Shown: piece by piece, positions 8,696 through 17,257 of the stretch
How the letters are laid out: each line of letters begins with the position of its first letter
Position numbering within the stretch: the first letter of the stretch is position 1
NCBI GenBank assembly: GCA_011523505.1
Contig: WTGP01000008.1
Location: forward strand, 204,345 to 268,344
DNA from: Gammaproteobacteria bacterium
Lineage (GTDB): Bacteria > Pseudomonadota > Gammaproteobacteria > Steroidobacterales > Foliamicaceae
Length of the DNA stretch: 64,000 nucleotides
Direction: 5' to 3'
Notes under the pieces: generated by a model
The model's input: the letters and a program-made list of their open reading frames with translations, nothing else
The model's database searches: none
Told to the model about the DNA's origin: nothing
Program-made: the position numbers and the translations under genes

Positions 8696-9213
8696 TATTG
8701 TTTCTCCCCATCTGTGTTGCGGTTGGCGGGCGGCACGAACCGCATCCATTCCATCAATTCCTCCACGCCCTCGGGCCTCGGGAACGCGTCGGGCATCGGT
8801 TCGCCCGGCCGGCGCTTGCGGCCGATTCCGCGGAACCAGTGCTCCAGTCCAGGGGGCAGGAACACCCAGAACAACTCCATGTCGGTGTCGCCGGTGTTCT
8901 CGAGGATGTGGCGCGCATAGCGGCCGAACAGCACGGTCGATCCTTCCGTGATCGGATACTCGTTCCCCTCGATCTCGACCCGCCCGCTGCCCTTGTGCAC
9001 GAAGATCAGTTCGTGGTTGCGCCGGTGGCCGTGTTCGCGGATATGACAGCCCGGCGGCAGCAACTGCGTGCCCGAGGTAAAGCCGTCATAGGGGGTATTC
9101 TCGGGCGTGAGCTTGAGGTCCACGTAGCCGCGCGAAGGCAACGGCTGCCAAAGGGACTCGCCCTCCCCGGGTTCGATCACCGCCCACCAGGGCTCGTTGT
9201 GCCGTTCGTTCAT
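8695..9213 (-). CDS. Cupin-domain protein
   Basis: Single-domain cupin of 172 residues, first gene of the leftward operon. Motif 1 includes PPGCHIREHGHRRNHELIFV with the two-histidine/glutamate metal set, ending GSGRVEIEG; motif 2 is GSTVLFGRYARHILENTG with its histidine. It could be a dioxygenase, isomerase or non-enzymatic regulator; the operon (acyl-CoA ligase, MFS, hydrolases) does not decide. No signal peptide. TATGAT at 9246-9251 is a possible -10 box for the operon, but I see no good -35. The stop overlaps the next gene's GTG by one base. Confidence 0.82.
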   Translation of the reverse strand: MNERHNEPWWAVIEPGEGESLWQPLPSRGYVDLKLTPENTPYDGFTSGTQLLPPGCHIREHGHRRNHELIFVHKGSGRVEIEGNEYPITEGSTVLFGRYARHILENTGDTDMELFWVFLPPGLEHWFRGIGRKRRPGEPMPDAFPRPEGVEELMEWMRFVPPANRNTDGEKQ

Positions 9214-9313
9214 CCCTCACCCATTCGCGAAAAATCCGGGCGTCCATCATACTGCCGGATAGCCGCGGCTGCCGATGGCAGAATGGCGCAGGTGGCACGC
9301 AATGGAACCTCCA

Positions 9314-10066
9314 ATGAACAGCAACCTTGCACGACGGCAAGTCCTTTCCCTGGCCCTTGGCCTGATTCTGGCGACTCCGGTGCTTGCGCAGGATAGCGAT
9401 AAGGTGCTCGTGGTGGGGGCCTCGGGCGGCACGGGCCGCTTCATCATCGCCATGCTCGAAGAGCAGGGGTACGAAGTCGTGCCAACCAGCCGCAATCCCG
9501 AAAGAGCGGCGGAAACGGTGGCAGGCGACTTCGCCTGGCGGCAGATGGACCTGACCTCGAGGGAAAGCGTGGATGCGGCCGTGCGGGACGTGGACTTCGT
9601 GGTAACGGCGCACGGAGCAACCCAGGCGGAAGGCCCGAACGATCCGGAGCAGGTCGATTGGATCGGCACCCGTTATCTCATAGACGTGGCCGGGAAAATC
9701 GGCGTGAAGCACTACGTGATGATCTCGGCGGCCAGCGCGGGGAACCCGGATTCGCCGTTGAACGAGAGATTCGGCAATGTCCTCGTATGGAAAGGACACG
9801 CCGAGGACTACCTGCGCGAATCAGGCCTTCCCTATACGATCGTGCGCGGGCCGGGCCTCCGCGACAATCCCGGCGGTGAAAAGCCCATCGTCCTTGAACA
9901 GGGCGGATCCGGCCGGCGCCTGATGGAACGCGAAGACCTGGCAACCGTCACGGTCGCCGTCCTGAACAACGAAGCGGCCATGGGAAAGACCTTCGTCGCC
10001 CGAAACGGCGACGGCGGAGCAACCGTCGACCTTCAGGAGCAAATCCAGAACCTGTCACCGGATTGA
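9314..10066 (+). CDS. Exported NAD(P)-binding (NmrA/SDR-like) protein
   Basis: Atypical short-chain dehydrogenase/NmrA-like Rossmann protein, about 250 residues from the ATG at 9314. The dinucleotide motif is VLVVGASGGTGRF, near residues 32-44. The N-terminus looks like an export signal with a twin arginine (NLARRQVLSLALG) followed by a hydrophobic run ending ATPVLAQ, so Tat export of a folded, cofactor-loaded protein is plausible. The classical YxxxK is not evident, as in NmrA-like proteins. An upstream in-frame ATG at 9302 is a weaker alternative start. A small membrane protein follows 12 bases later. Substrate unknown. Confidence 0.8.
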   Translation: MNSNLARRQVLSLALGLILATPVLAQDSDKVLVVGASGGTGRFIIAMLEEQGYEVVPTSRNPERAAETVAGDFAWRQMDLTSRESVDAAVRDVDFVVTAHGATQAEGPNDPEQVDWIGTRYLIDVAGKIGVKHYVMISAASAGNPDSPLNERFGNVLVWKGHAEDYLRESGLPYTIVRGPGLRDNPGGEKPIVLEQGGSGRRLMEREDLATVTVAVLNNEAAMGKTFVARNGDGGATVDLQEQIQNLSPD

Positions 10067-10078
10067 CGAGGCAGCTCC

Positions 10079-10312
10079 ATGACCAATGAATTGATCGCCA
10101 TTCTCGCGACAGGTGTCGCGCTTCTCGGGAGCATCGGAGCCGCATGGTTCAGTATGCAGAGAGAAATCGGCGGCGTGCGTTCCGAAGTGGGTGACGTGCG
10201 CTCAGAGATGGCCGGGCTTAACAGCCGCGTGGGCCGTATCGAGGGCATATTGTCGGTAGTCGTGGCAAGCCACACGCCCCTTGCGGAAAATTCCGCAAGA
10301 GAAACCGCATAA
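10079..10312 (+). CDS. Small membrane-anchored coiled-coil protein
   Basis: 77 residues. A hydrophobic N-terminal helix (about residues 5-24) is followed by an amphipathic heptad-like stretch with repeated VRSEV and VRSEM and then RVGRIEGIL. Small proteins of this build, often beginning MTNELIAILATG, recur in proteobacteria without known function. GAGG lies a short distance upstream of the ATG. It follows the exported Rossmann protein by 12 bases, probably as one transcript, and converges on the HicB-like gene with its stop only two bases away. Function unknown. Confidence 0.65.
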   Translation: MTNELIAILATGVALLGSIGAAWFSMQREIGGVRSEVGDVRSEMAGLNSRVGRIEGILSVVVASHTPLAENSARETA

Positions 10313-10313
10313 A

Positions 10314-10631
10314 CTATCCGAGCGCCTTTTCCTTGAGGTAGCGGTTGATGGTCAACCCGCGCGAGGCGGATCTTGCGGCCAACAGTTTGTGCTCTTCCGG
10401 GCTGACGCGCAAGGTAATCCTCCCGGAATACTCCTTGGCCGAGACTTCCGGCACATTCATTAGCCAGTCGGGATCGTCAAGCAGATCGTCGATGATCGTC
10501 TCCAACTTGCCCGCGACTTCGGCTCGCGTTTCGCCGTGGCAGCATTGCCCAACCAGCGGATAGGCACTTCCGATAAAGCAACCATCCTCGTCACTCCACT
10601 CAATCAAAGTGCTGTAGTGCTTCGTGTTCAT
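10314..10631 (-). CDS. HicB-like antitoxin/RHH regulator without adjacent HicA
   Basis: 105 residues from ATG 10631 (AGAGGA about 6 bases upstream; an in-frame codon 33 bases further out is not supported). Two parts are seen: an N-terminal HicB-type domain (STLIEWSDEDGCFIGSAYP, then CHGETRAEVAGKLETIIDD) and a C-terminal ribbon-helix-helix (GRITLRVSPEEHKLL, then RGLTINRYLKEKAL). HicB antitoxins neutralise the HicA mRNA-interferase and bind their own promoter. No HicA-like frame lies upstream or downstream, so this is an orphan. A 12-bp perfect palindrome at 10650-10661 is a natural operator candidate. Confidence 0.8.
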   Translation of the reverse strand: MNTKHYSTLIEWSDEDGCFIGSAYPLVGQCCHGETRAEVAGKLETIIDDLLDDPDWLMNVPEVSAKEYSGRITLRVSPEEHKLLAARSASRGLTINRYLKEKALG

Positions 10632-10649
10632 AAGTGATCCTCTGACCGC

Positions 10650-10661
10650 AATGACGTCATT
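10650..10661. promoter_or_regulatory. 12-bp perfect palindrome upstream of hicB-like gene
   Basis: AATGACGTCATT, 18 bases upstream of the HicB-like start. A TTGACA on the minus strand (10672-10677) lies where a -35 would be, and the palindrome covers the expected -10 zone, although no good -10 hexamer is present. It fits an autoregulatory operator for a ribbon-helix-helix protein. Confidence 0.35.
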
Positions 10662-11018
10662 CAATAGGCCGTGTCAATTCGATATCTCATTGCGTTTATT
10701 CCGAACCTGGCCTCAAGGAACTAGTCTGATATTTGCGAGACCTTTCCTGATACCTTCATTCATCTTTTCTCGGACCAGATCGCGGCGGCGCGCGGAGTAG
10801 CTCCATATTCGATGCGGATTCGATCACGGAGTTCTACAAAGTGTGGATCAACCACGATGTGTCCTTGCATATCCGCGCGTTACCAGCGCTGCAATTACTG
10901 CAGAGTGAATTGACTTTTACGGGCAGCCATGACGGTGACGATAGCGAACTCAGGGGAGGGCGGGACGCCCTCCCTCGCATGGAAGGCGCTCGCTCCCAGA
11001 GGATGCGCTTGGCTGTGC
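10662..11018. other. Intergenic region between hicB-like gene and hyuB
   Basis: About 360 bases with no supported gene. The part at 10662-10850 is visibly less GC-rich than its surroundings. The right part carries copy 2 of the dispersed hairpin repeat (10954-10999). A 64-codon plus-strand frame here runs through the repeat and shows no protein-like composition. No hicA-like frame is present on either strand. Confidence 0.6.
10954..10999 (-). repeat. Dispersed hairpin repeat, copy 2
   Basis: On the minus strand it starts CTGGGAGCGAG as copy 1 does, then after about 15 bases has a perfect 9-bp stem (GGGAGGGCG, loop GGA, CGCCCTCCC on the plus strand; 10954-10974). It begins about 20 bases past the 3' end of hyuB and could terminate or stabilise that transcript. 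Confidence 0.55.
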
Positions 11019-12899
11019 TTAGGCGGCGGCGCTGAACCAGTTCTGGAACTTGGGCGCGTCGGGCGCCGGCAGGCCGGTCTCCTCTTCGCAGCGTTCCTTG
11101 AGCTCCTCGGGGGTGCCGCCGAAGTCGAATAGCGAGGTGTCGCCGCGCTCCGCGGCCATCTCGCTGCGCAGCTTCTCGGTGGCTGCATCGTCCACTTCGC
11201 CGTCTTCGTTGCACACAACGCCGTAGCGGCGCGCGCCATCCACGCTCACCAGGCCGGCGGCCACGTCGAAGCCCACCTGCTCGGCCGGACGCTTGAGCGG
11301 GTCGCCCCAGCCTCCGCCGCCCCAGGTGTCGAAGTACAGCAGGTCGCCGGGCTCCACGTGGATGCGGTCGCATTTCGACTGCAGCAGTTCCTCGGAGCCG
11401 TCCACGCGATGGAGGATCTTGCGGCTGCGCTGTCCGGGCAGGCCGCCGTTCACGCCCCAGGGATAGGTGAGCCAGCGGTCGTCGTGGATCGAGATTTCAC
11501 CCGGCTCCAGGAACCGGTAGCCCACGCGCAGCGCGTTGCCGCCGCGGTGCAGGCCGGGCCCGCCGCTGTCCGCGATTGTCTCGTAAACGTCGATCCGCAG
11601 CGGGAAGTAGCTCTCCAGGAACTCGTTGGGCACGTTGGTGAAGCTCGGCCACAGCGAATGGCCGTCGGGGCCGTCGCCGAAGGGCTTGCCCGGTATGCCG
11701 CCGAAGCCGATCTGGTAAAGCTGGTACCACTCGCCGTCGTCGCGCCGGTAGCCGGAATACATGAAGTGCGGGCTGTCGGAGAAGCCGGCCGCGCAGAGGA
11801 AATCCGGGTTGCCCTGCCCCAGAAGCCCGCCCAGGATGTCGAAGATGCGTCCCAGGGCGTGGGTGCGGCATGAAAGCGCCGCCGGGAACCGGGGCTTGAG
11901 CAGCGTGCCCTCGGGAATGCGCACCTCCATCAGGTCGTAGAAGCCGTCGTTGAACATGATCTGCGGGTCGAAGACCATGATCATGTACACGCCGGCGAAC
12001 ATCTTGAACATTTCCTCGTTGAGGTAGAAGTTCACCGAGCCGATGGACTGCGGGTCGGTGCCGTCGAAGTCGAATATGACGGTGTCGCCCTCGCGCCACA
12101 TCGCGCACTTGATCTTGTAGGGCCCCATGCCGAGCCCGTCGTCGCAGATGAAGTCCTCGAAATACTGCTTGGTCTCCGGCACCGTCATGTGAATGAGCTT
12201 GCCCATGGCGCGCTTGTTACGATCGAGCAGTTCCTCCAGCGCGGAGTAATAGACGTCGTCGCCGAAGCGCTCCGCCATTTCGATCACGCGCTTCTCCGCG
12301 GTGCGGATGGCGGCCACGATGGCGTTGAAGTCGCTTCGGTTCCAGTGCGGCAGACGGCAGTTGTGCAGGATCAGCCGCAGCACGTCCTCCTGCAGCACGT
12401 CGTCCTTGTAGATCTTCACCGGCGGCACGCGGATGCCCTCCTCGAAGATCTGCCGCGCGTCGGTGGGCAGGCTGCCGGGCACCTTGCCGCCGATGTCGGT
12501 CATGTGGCCGAACATCGAGGCATAGGCGATCAGGCGTCCGTCCTTGAAAATGGGCCTGAGCAGCAGCCAGTCGTTGGCATGGCTCACGGCGCCGTTGCAG
12601 GCGTACGGGTCGGTGGTGAGGAACATGTCGCCTTCCTCGATCGTCCCGTCGTAGGCCTCCTTGAAGCCGTGAATGAAGCTGCCGAACTGCCCCACCACCA
12701 TCTTGCCTTCCAGGTTGGCGATCATGGGGAACTCGTCGTGCTGCTCGCGGATGCCGGGCGACATCGCGGTGCGGAACAGCACCGCGTCCATCTCCCAGCG
12801 GGCGTTGAGCATCGCGTTTTCGATGATGTCCAGCGTAATGGGGTCCAGCTCCACGCGGTTATAGGGGCGTGGGCGGCTTTCTATGATTTGTGCAGGCAT
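11019..12899 (-). CDS. hyuB: Hydantoinase B/oxoprolinase-family subunit
   Basis: 626 residues, full length for the HyuB/acetone-carboxylase-alpha family. Together with HyuA it drives ATP-dependent opening of cyclic amides (N-methylhydantoin, 5-oxoproline) or carboxylation of ketones; the pair's reaction cannot be assigned from motifs alone. Seen: LDPITLDIIENAMLNARWEMD at the start, SPGIREQHDEFPM, FLTTDPY, SHANDWLLLRPIF, and the C-terminal YPWGVNGGLPGQ and GDLLYFDTWGGGGWGDPL typical of the family. It starts 16 bases after the hyuA stop, with GGGAG upstream. Last gene of the leftward unit HMGL-hyuA-hyuB. Confidence 0.9.
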   Translation of the reverse strand: MPAQIIESRPRPYNRVELDPITLDIIENAMLNARWEMDAVLFRTAMSPGIREQHDEFPMIANLEGKMVVGQFGSFIHGFKEAYDGTIEEGDMFLTTDPYACNGAVSHANDWLLLRPIFKDGRLIAYASMFGHMTDIGGKVPGSLPTDARQIFEEGIRVPPVKIYKDDVLQEDVLRLILHNCRLPHWNRSDFNAIVAAIRTAEKRVIEMAERFGDDVYYSALEELLDRNKRAMGKLIHMTVPETKQYFEDFICDDGLGMGPYKIKCAMWREGDTVIFDFDGTDPQSIGSVNFYLNEEMFKMFAGVYMIMVFDPQIMFNDGFYDLMEVRIPEGTLLKPRFPAALSCRTHALGRIFDILGGLLGQGNPDFLCAAGFSDSPHFMYSGYRRDDGEWYQLYQIGFGGIPGKPFGDGPDGHSLWPSFTNVPNEFLESYFPLRIDVYETIADSGGPGLHRGGNALRVGYRFLEPGEISIHDDRWLTYPWGVNGGLPGQRSRKILHRVDGSEELLQSKCDRIHVEPGDLLYFDTWGGGGWGDPLKRPAEQVGFDVAAGLVSVDGARRYGVVCNEDGEVDDAATEKLRSEMAAERGDTSLFDFGGTPEELKERCEEETGLPAPDAPKFQNWFSAAA

Positions 12900-12915
12900 T
12901 GTGTATAACTCCCGT

Positions 12916-14973
12916 TCAGGAATCCGAAGGCGTAATCAGGATGTTGCCGTATTCGTCCACCTGCCCCTCGTGACCGGGGAGCACCAGGGTGGTCGAGTCC
13001 ATCTCCAGGACGATGGCCGGACCGTTAATCACGTTGCCGGCCTTCAGTTTGGAGCGGTCATACAGCATGGCTTCCTGCATTCCGCCATCGACGTAGATTT
13101 CGTGCGAGACCATTTCGGCCGCAGCCGGACTGGCGTCGCCTTCCGCGACCCGCAAGGCGCGCACCACGGTGGGCTTGCCTTCGGCCACGGCGCGCAGATT
13201 GACGAGTTCCTTGTCCTCCGGCAATGCGAAGGTGAACAACTGCTCGTGCATCCGGTCGAACTTGACTCCGATCGCATCCAGCCCCTGCTCCCTCAGGTCG
13301 TCCAGTTCGAAATCGACCGTCAGCAAGAGGCCCTGGCCGTGGTAACGGATGTCCGCCTGGTAGCTCAGGGCCTGATCGCCGCGCGGAATGCCCTCCTCGT
13401 CCAGCGCCTGCGAAGCCTGCTCGGCCAGGTCGGCGAAGATGCCCGCCGCCTCGTCCGCGCTCGTGCGTCCGAAGCGCTTGATGAAGGTGCGCGAGGCCTC
13501 GTTCCTGACGCGCGTGGTCGCATCGCCGTAGGCGCACAGCACGCCCGGTCCCGGAGGAATAATGACCGGCCAGGAACTCATGAGCCTGCCCAGCGCGTTG
13601 GCGTGCAAGGGGCCGGCGCCGCCGAAGGCGATCAGTGCGAACTCGCGCGGGTCGTGGCCCTGTTCCACCGATACGAGGCGCAACGCGCCGTACATGTTCT
13701 CGTTGACCAGGCTTACGATGCCCGAGGCCGCCTCCATCAGCGACAGCCCCAGGGCGTCGGCGATCTTCTGCACGGCGGCTTCGGCCGCGCCCCGGTCCAG
13801 CTTCATGTCGCCGCCCAGGCGCACCTCCGCCGGCAGGTAGCCGAGCACGACGTTGGCGTCCGTAACGGTCGGCTCCTCGCCGCCCTTGGCGTAAGCCGCC
13901 GGCCCCGGATCGGCGCCGGCGCTTTGTGGTCCTACGCGCAGCGCCCCGGTGAGCTCGGGCACGTGGGCGATGGAACCGCCCCCGGCGCCCACGGTGCGCA
14001 CGTCCACCGAGGAAGCGCGCACGGTCACGTCTCCAACGGTAGTCTCGCGCCTCAATTGCGCCTGACCGTCCTGCACCAGCGCCACGTCAGTGGACGTGCC
14101 GCCCATGTCGAAGGTCAGCAGGTTGTTGTGATCGGCCTGCGAGGCGATCCAGATGGCGCCGGAAACGCCGCCGGCCGGGCCGCTCATCAGCAGGTTGACC
14201 GGAACGGCCTCGGCCGCGTCCGCGGAGGCCAGGCCGCCGTCGGAGCGCAGCACGTGCAGTTGCACGCCGCTCATCGTGTCGTTGAGCTGCTGCTCGAGGT
14301 TGCGAACGTAGGTCGCCACCTTCGGCCGCACGTAGGAGTTGGCGACCGTGGTGATCGTGCGCTCGTATTCCTGCATCTCCGGAACGACTTCCGAGGAAAG
14401 GGACACCGGAACGCCGGGAAGAACGCGTTCGGCGACCTCACGGACCTGCTGCTCGTGCGCCGGGTTGGCGAAGGAGTTGATCAGCGACACGGTCAGCGCT
14501 TCGACGCCTCTCCCGGCCAGCTTCTGCAGTTCCGCCTCCAGGGACCCGACGTTGAGTTCGTGCACGATCGATCCGTCGGCGCCCACGCGCTCGTCCGCTT
14601 CGATGGTCAGCGCCAGCGGCGCGATCGGCAGGCTCTTGTTGTAGATCACCCATCCGCCCAGGCCACCCGGCACGAAGGAACGGGCGATCTGCAGCACCTG
14701 CCGGTAGCCCTTGGTCGTGACCAGCCCCACCTTGGCGCCAGTCCCCGTGAGGATGGTATTGGTGGCCACCGTGGTCCCATGCATGACATGGGTGATGTCC
14801 CCGGGGTCCACATCCGCGTCGCCACAGACCCGGTCGATGCCGTTGGACACGCCGATCGACGAATCCTCCGGCGTGCTGGGGACTTTTGCGGTGTACATCT
14901 CCCCCGACTGCTCGTTAACCAGGAGCAGGTCGGTAAAAGTACCGCCCACATCCACGCCCAAGCGAAAGCTCAT
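12916..14973 (-). CDS. hyuA: Hydantoinase A/oxoprolinase-family subunit
   Basis: ATP-binding partner of HyuB, 685 residues. N-terminal ASKHA-type nucleotide site FRLGVDVGGTFTDLLLV; then HGTTVATNTIL, a second phosphate loop LTFDMGGTSTDVAL (about residues 285-298), GAGGGSIAHV and FGGAGPLHA, all in family order. The start at 14973 has GGGAG 8 bases upstream. It follows the HMGL-like gene by 26 bases. The neighbours (CoA transferase, cysteine amidohydrolase of carbamoylsarcosine-amidase type) make hydrolysis of a cyclic amide or a hydantoin-like compound a fair guess. That is inference; ketone carboxylation by the same superfamily is the alternative. Confidence 0.9.
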   Translation of the reverse strand: MSFRLGVDVGGTFTDLLLVNEQSGEMYTAKVPSTPEDSSIGVSNGIDRVCGDADVDPGDITHVMHGTTVATNTILTGTGAKVGLVTTKGYRQVLQIARSFVPGGLGGWVIYNKSLPIAPLALTIEADERVGADGSIVHELNVGSLEAELQKLAGRGVEALTVSLINSFANPAHEQQVREVAERVLPGVPVSLSSEVVPEMQEYERTITTVANSYVRPKVATYVRNLEQQLNDTMSGVQLHVLRSDGGLASADAAEAVPVNLLMSGPAGGVSGAIWIASQADHNNLLTFDMGGTSTDVALVQDGQAQLRRETTVGDVTVRASSVDVRTVGAGGGSIAHVPELTGALRVGPQSAGADPGPAAYAKGGEEPTVTDANVVLGYLPAEVRLGGDMKLDRGAAEAAVQKIADALGLSLMEAASGIVSLVNENMYGALRLVSVEQGHDPREFALIAFGGAGPLHANALGRLMSSWPVIIPPGPGVLCAYGDATTRVRNEASRTFIKRFGRTSADEAAGIFADLAEQASQALDEEGIPRGDQALSYQADIRYHGQGLLLTVDFELDDLREQGLDAIGVKFDRMHEQLFTFALPEDKELVNLRAVAEGKPTVVRALRVAEGDASPAAAEMVSHEIYVDGGMQEAMLYDRSKLKAGNVINGPAIVLEMDSTTLVLPGHEGQVDEYGNILITPSDS

Positions 14974-14999
14974 GCTATTTCTCCCGTGTGTATTTCAGT

Positions 15000-15926
15000 T
15001 CAGGCCTGCGCGCCCATCGCCACGTCCGGGAATATTCCCGCACGCGGCAGCATCGCAGGCAAATCGCCGTGGCCGAGCTGCTCGCGCAGCCAGCCACTGG
15101 TTTCGATGATCTTCTTCAGCGATACGCCGGTTTCCACTTCCGACCTCGACAGAAGGTAAAGCAGGTCGTCGGTCGGAATGTTGCCGGTCGCCAGCGGCGC
15201 AAAGGGGCAACCGCCTATCCCGCCTATGCTGGAGTCGATGGAGGCCACGCCGGCATCCAGCGCCGCCTGGGCGTTGGCCAGCCCCGTGTTGCGCGTATTG
15301 TGCAGGTGCACCCGGATCGGGAGTCCGGGCAGACGTTCGGAAATACGCCCGAGAACGTCCGTGATCTGCGCCGGCACGGCCACGCCGATAGAATCGGCGA
15401 TCCCCAGTTCCACCGGGTCGCCCTCGGCCACTCGTTCGGCGTACTCCACGACACGTTCCGGGGGGACCTCGCCTTCGAACGGGCAACCGAAGGCCGATGA
15501 AACCATGCAATTGGCCCGAATGCCTTCTTGCCTTGCCTGCTTTGCAATCTTCAGCCAGGCCTCGATGGATTCCAGGCTGGAGACACCCTGGTTGCGCCGG
15601 TTATAGGTGTCGCTTGACACCACGACCATGCCCACCTCGTCGATGCCGCAATCCCGGGCGCGCTCGAAGCCGCGCTGGTTCAGGATCAGGCCGATGAGAA
15701 TCAGATCGTCGCGCTTTGGAACGCCGCGAACGACGTCTTCGGCATCGGCCATCTGCGGAACCCGCTTCGGGTGGACGAAACTGACCGCCTCCACCTTGCG
15801 TATTCCCGCGTCCACCGCGCGGCGAATGAACTCCAGCTTGACCTCGGTCGGCAATACTTCCTCGGATTGCAGGCCGTCCCGCGGACCCACTTCCACAATC
15901 GAAACGCGGCGCGCGCTGGCAGTCAT
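15000..15926 (-). CDS. Hydroxymethylglutaryl-CoA lyase-like aldolase
   Basis: DRE-TIM metallolyase of 308 residues, as for HMG-CoA lyase, which cleaves 3-hydroxy-3-methylglutaryl-CoA to acetoacetate and acetyl-CoA. Motifs: VEVGPRDGLQSE (metal and substrate site), VSFVHPKRVPQMADAE, HLHNTRNTGLANAQ and the catalytic cysteine loop GGIGGCPFAPLATGN. First gene of the leftward unit with hyuA and hyuB; divergent from the CaiB-type CoA transferase. Together they suggest a branched or substituted acid that is CoA-activated by transfer and then cleaved. Relatives act on itaconate-derived citramalyl-CoA or other 3-hydroxyacyl-CoAs, so the substrate is open. Confidence 0.88.
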   Translation of the reverse strand: MTASARRVSIVEVGPRDGLQSEEVLPTEVKLEFIRRAVDAGIRKVEAVSFVHPKRVPQMADAEDVVRGVPKRDDLILIGLILNQRGFERARDCGIDEVGMVVVSSDTYNRRNQGVSSLESIEAWLKIAKQARQEGIRANCMVSSAFGCPFEGEVPPERVVEYAERVAEGDPVELGIADSIGVAVPAQITDVLGRISERLPGLPIRVHLHNTRNTGLANAQAALDAGVASIDSSIGGIGGCPFAPLATGNIPTDDLLYLLSRSEVETGVSLKKIIETSGWLREQLGHGDLPAMLPRAGIFPDVAMGAQA

Positions 15927-15964
15927 CGAATTGCCGTTCCCCTCAAACCAAGGCTGCGTATTCT

Positions 15965-15975
15965 ATACAATGTAT
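15965..15975. promoter_or_regulatory. Inverted repeat in divergent HMGL/CoA-transferase promoter region
   Basis: ATACA-A-TGTAT, a perfect 5-bp inverted repeat in an AT-rich patch between the two divergent genes. GntR/FadR-type repressors often bind short sites of this sort. No regulator gene is in the cluster, so the link is a guess. Confidence 0.3.
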
Positions 15976-16008
15976 GTTCAAACTTCATCATGGCCCGACC
16001 CCGGAAAC

Positions 16009-16026
16009 AAGCCGGGCCGGGCTTTT
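16009..16026 (+). terminator. Weak leader hairpin with T-run before CoA transferase
   Basis: AAGCC (16009-16013) can pair with GGCTT (16020-16024), followed by two more T. The upstream GGCCCG at 15992-15997 could pair with CGGGCC at 16013-16018 as an alternative fold. It resembles a small attenuator, but the stem is short. It lies 25 bases before the start of the next gene. Confidence 0.25.
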
Positions 16027-16050
16027 CGCACGATAAGGGGAATCCAGGAC

Positions 16051-17253
16051 ATGACGGACAAGACCGGCCCGCTGGCCGATCTGAGGCTGATTGAACTCGG
16101 CGCGCTGCTGGCGGGCCCGTTCTGCGGACAACTGATGGCGGATTTCGGCGCCGAGGTGATCAAGGTGGAAGCGCCGGACCGGCCGGATCCGATGCGCGAC
16201 TGGGGCCAGGAGAAAGCCCACGGAATGTCGCTTTGGTGGCCGGTGATTTCCCGGAACAAGAAGGCGATCACGCTGAATCTTCGCGAGAAAGAGGGTCAGG
16301 ACATCCTCAAGGAACTGGTCGCCAAGGCCGATTTCCTGCTGGAGAACTTCCGGCCGGGAACGCTGGAGCGCTGGAACCTGTCCTGGGAGGAACTGCACGA
16401 CATCAATCCCGCGCTGATCCTGATCCGCGTGTCCGGCTACGGGCAAACCGGCCCCTATTCCTCGCGGGCCGGTTACGGCGCGATCGGCGAGGCCATGGGC
16501 GGCCTCCGCTACGTCGCCGGCGATCCCTCCACCCCGCCAAGCCGCGTGGGCATCAGCATTGGCGACCAGCTCGCGGCCACCTTCGCCTGCATCGGCGCGC
16601 TGTCCGCGCTGCATCACCGCGAGCGCACGGGCGAGGGTCAGGTCGTGGACTCCGCGATCTACGAGGCGGTGCTCAACATGATGGAATCGCTCGTTACCGA
16701 ATACCAGCAGGCCGGGTATATCCGCGAGCGCACCGGCTCCATTCTGCCGCGGGTGGCGCCTTCGAACGTCTATCCCACCAGGGACGGGACCTACATCCTG
16801 ATCGCGGCCAACCAGGACAGCGTGTTCCGGCGCTTGAGCGCGGCCATGGGGCGGCCGGAACTGGCCGACGACCCGCGCTACTCCAGCCACGCCGCGCGCG
16901 GCGAGACGCAGACCGAACTCGACGAGCTCATCGCGGAATGGACCGCGACCAAGGACGCCGCCGAGCTGGAGGCGCTCATGGACGAGAGCGGCGTTCCGTC
17001 GGGCAAGATTTACCGGGCGCCGGAAATGCTCGAGGACGCGCATTTCAAGGCCCGCGAGGCCATCGTTTCGACCATGCATCCGAAGTTCGGCGATCTGAAG
17101 ATGCAGAACGTGGCGCCCAAGCTGTCGCTCACGCCCGGGCAGATACGGACCGCGGCGCCGCAGATCGGACAGCACAATGACGACATCTACCGGGGCCTGC
17201 TCGATTACGACGACGACAGGCTCGCCGGATTGAAGGAACGGGGGATTATCTGA
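16051..17253 (+). CDS. CaiB/BaiF-family (class III) CoA transferase
   Basis: 400 residues, normal length, starting at the ATG 16051 preceded by AAGGGG and CAGGA; an open stretch further upstream is not conserved sequence. Transfers CoA between carboxylic acids through a covalent aspartyl intermediate. Seen: LRLIELGALLAGPFCGQLMA near the N-terminus, LNLREKEGQDILKELV, FLLENFRPGTLERWNL, GYGQTGPYSSRAGYGAIGEA, and the catalytic aspartate in GQVVDSAIYEAVLNMM. First of three rightward genes with short spacing (4 bases, then ATGA). It probably activates the acid handled by the divergent HMGL-like enzyme. Confidence 0.92.
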   Translation: MTDKTGPLADLRLIELGALLAGPFCGQLMADFGAEVIKVEAPDRPDPMRDWGQEKAHGMSLWWPVISRNKKAITLNLREKEGQDILKELVAKADFLLENFRPGTLERWNLSWEELHDINPALILIRVSGYGQTGPYSSRAGYGAIGEAMGGLRYVAGDPSTPPSRVGISIGDQLAATFACIGALSALHHRERTGEGQVVDSAIYEAVLNMMESLVTEYQQAGYIRERTGSILPRVAPSNVYPTRDGTYILIAANQDSVFRRLSAAMGRPELADDPRYSSHAARGETQTELDELIAEWTATKDAAELEALMDESGVPSGKIYRAPEMLEDAHFKAREAIVSTMHPKFGDLKMQNVAPKLSLTPGQIRTAAPQIGQHNDDIYRGLLDYDDDRLAGLKERGII

Positions 17254-17257
17254 CATC

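Noticed and set aside
10834..11373. Possible hicA or small gene upstream of the HicB-like gene
   Set aside because: The open frames here are the out-of-frame end of hyuB or run through the hairpin repeat. None resembles the short HicA double-stranded-RNA-binding fold.
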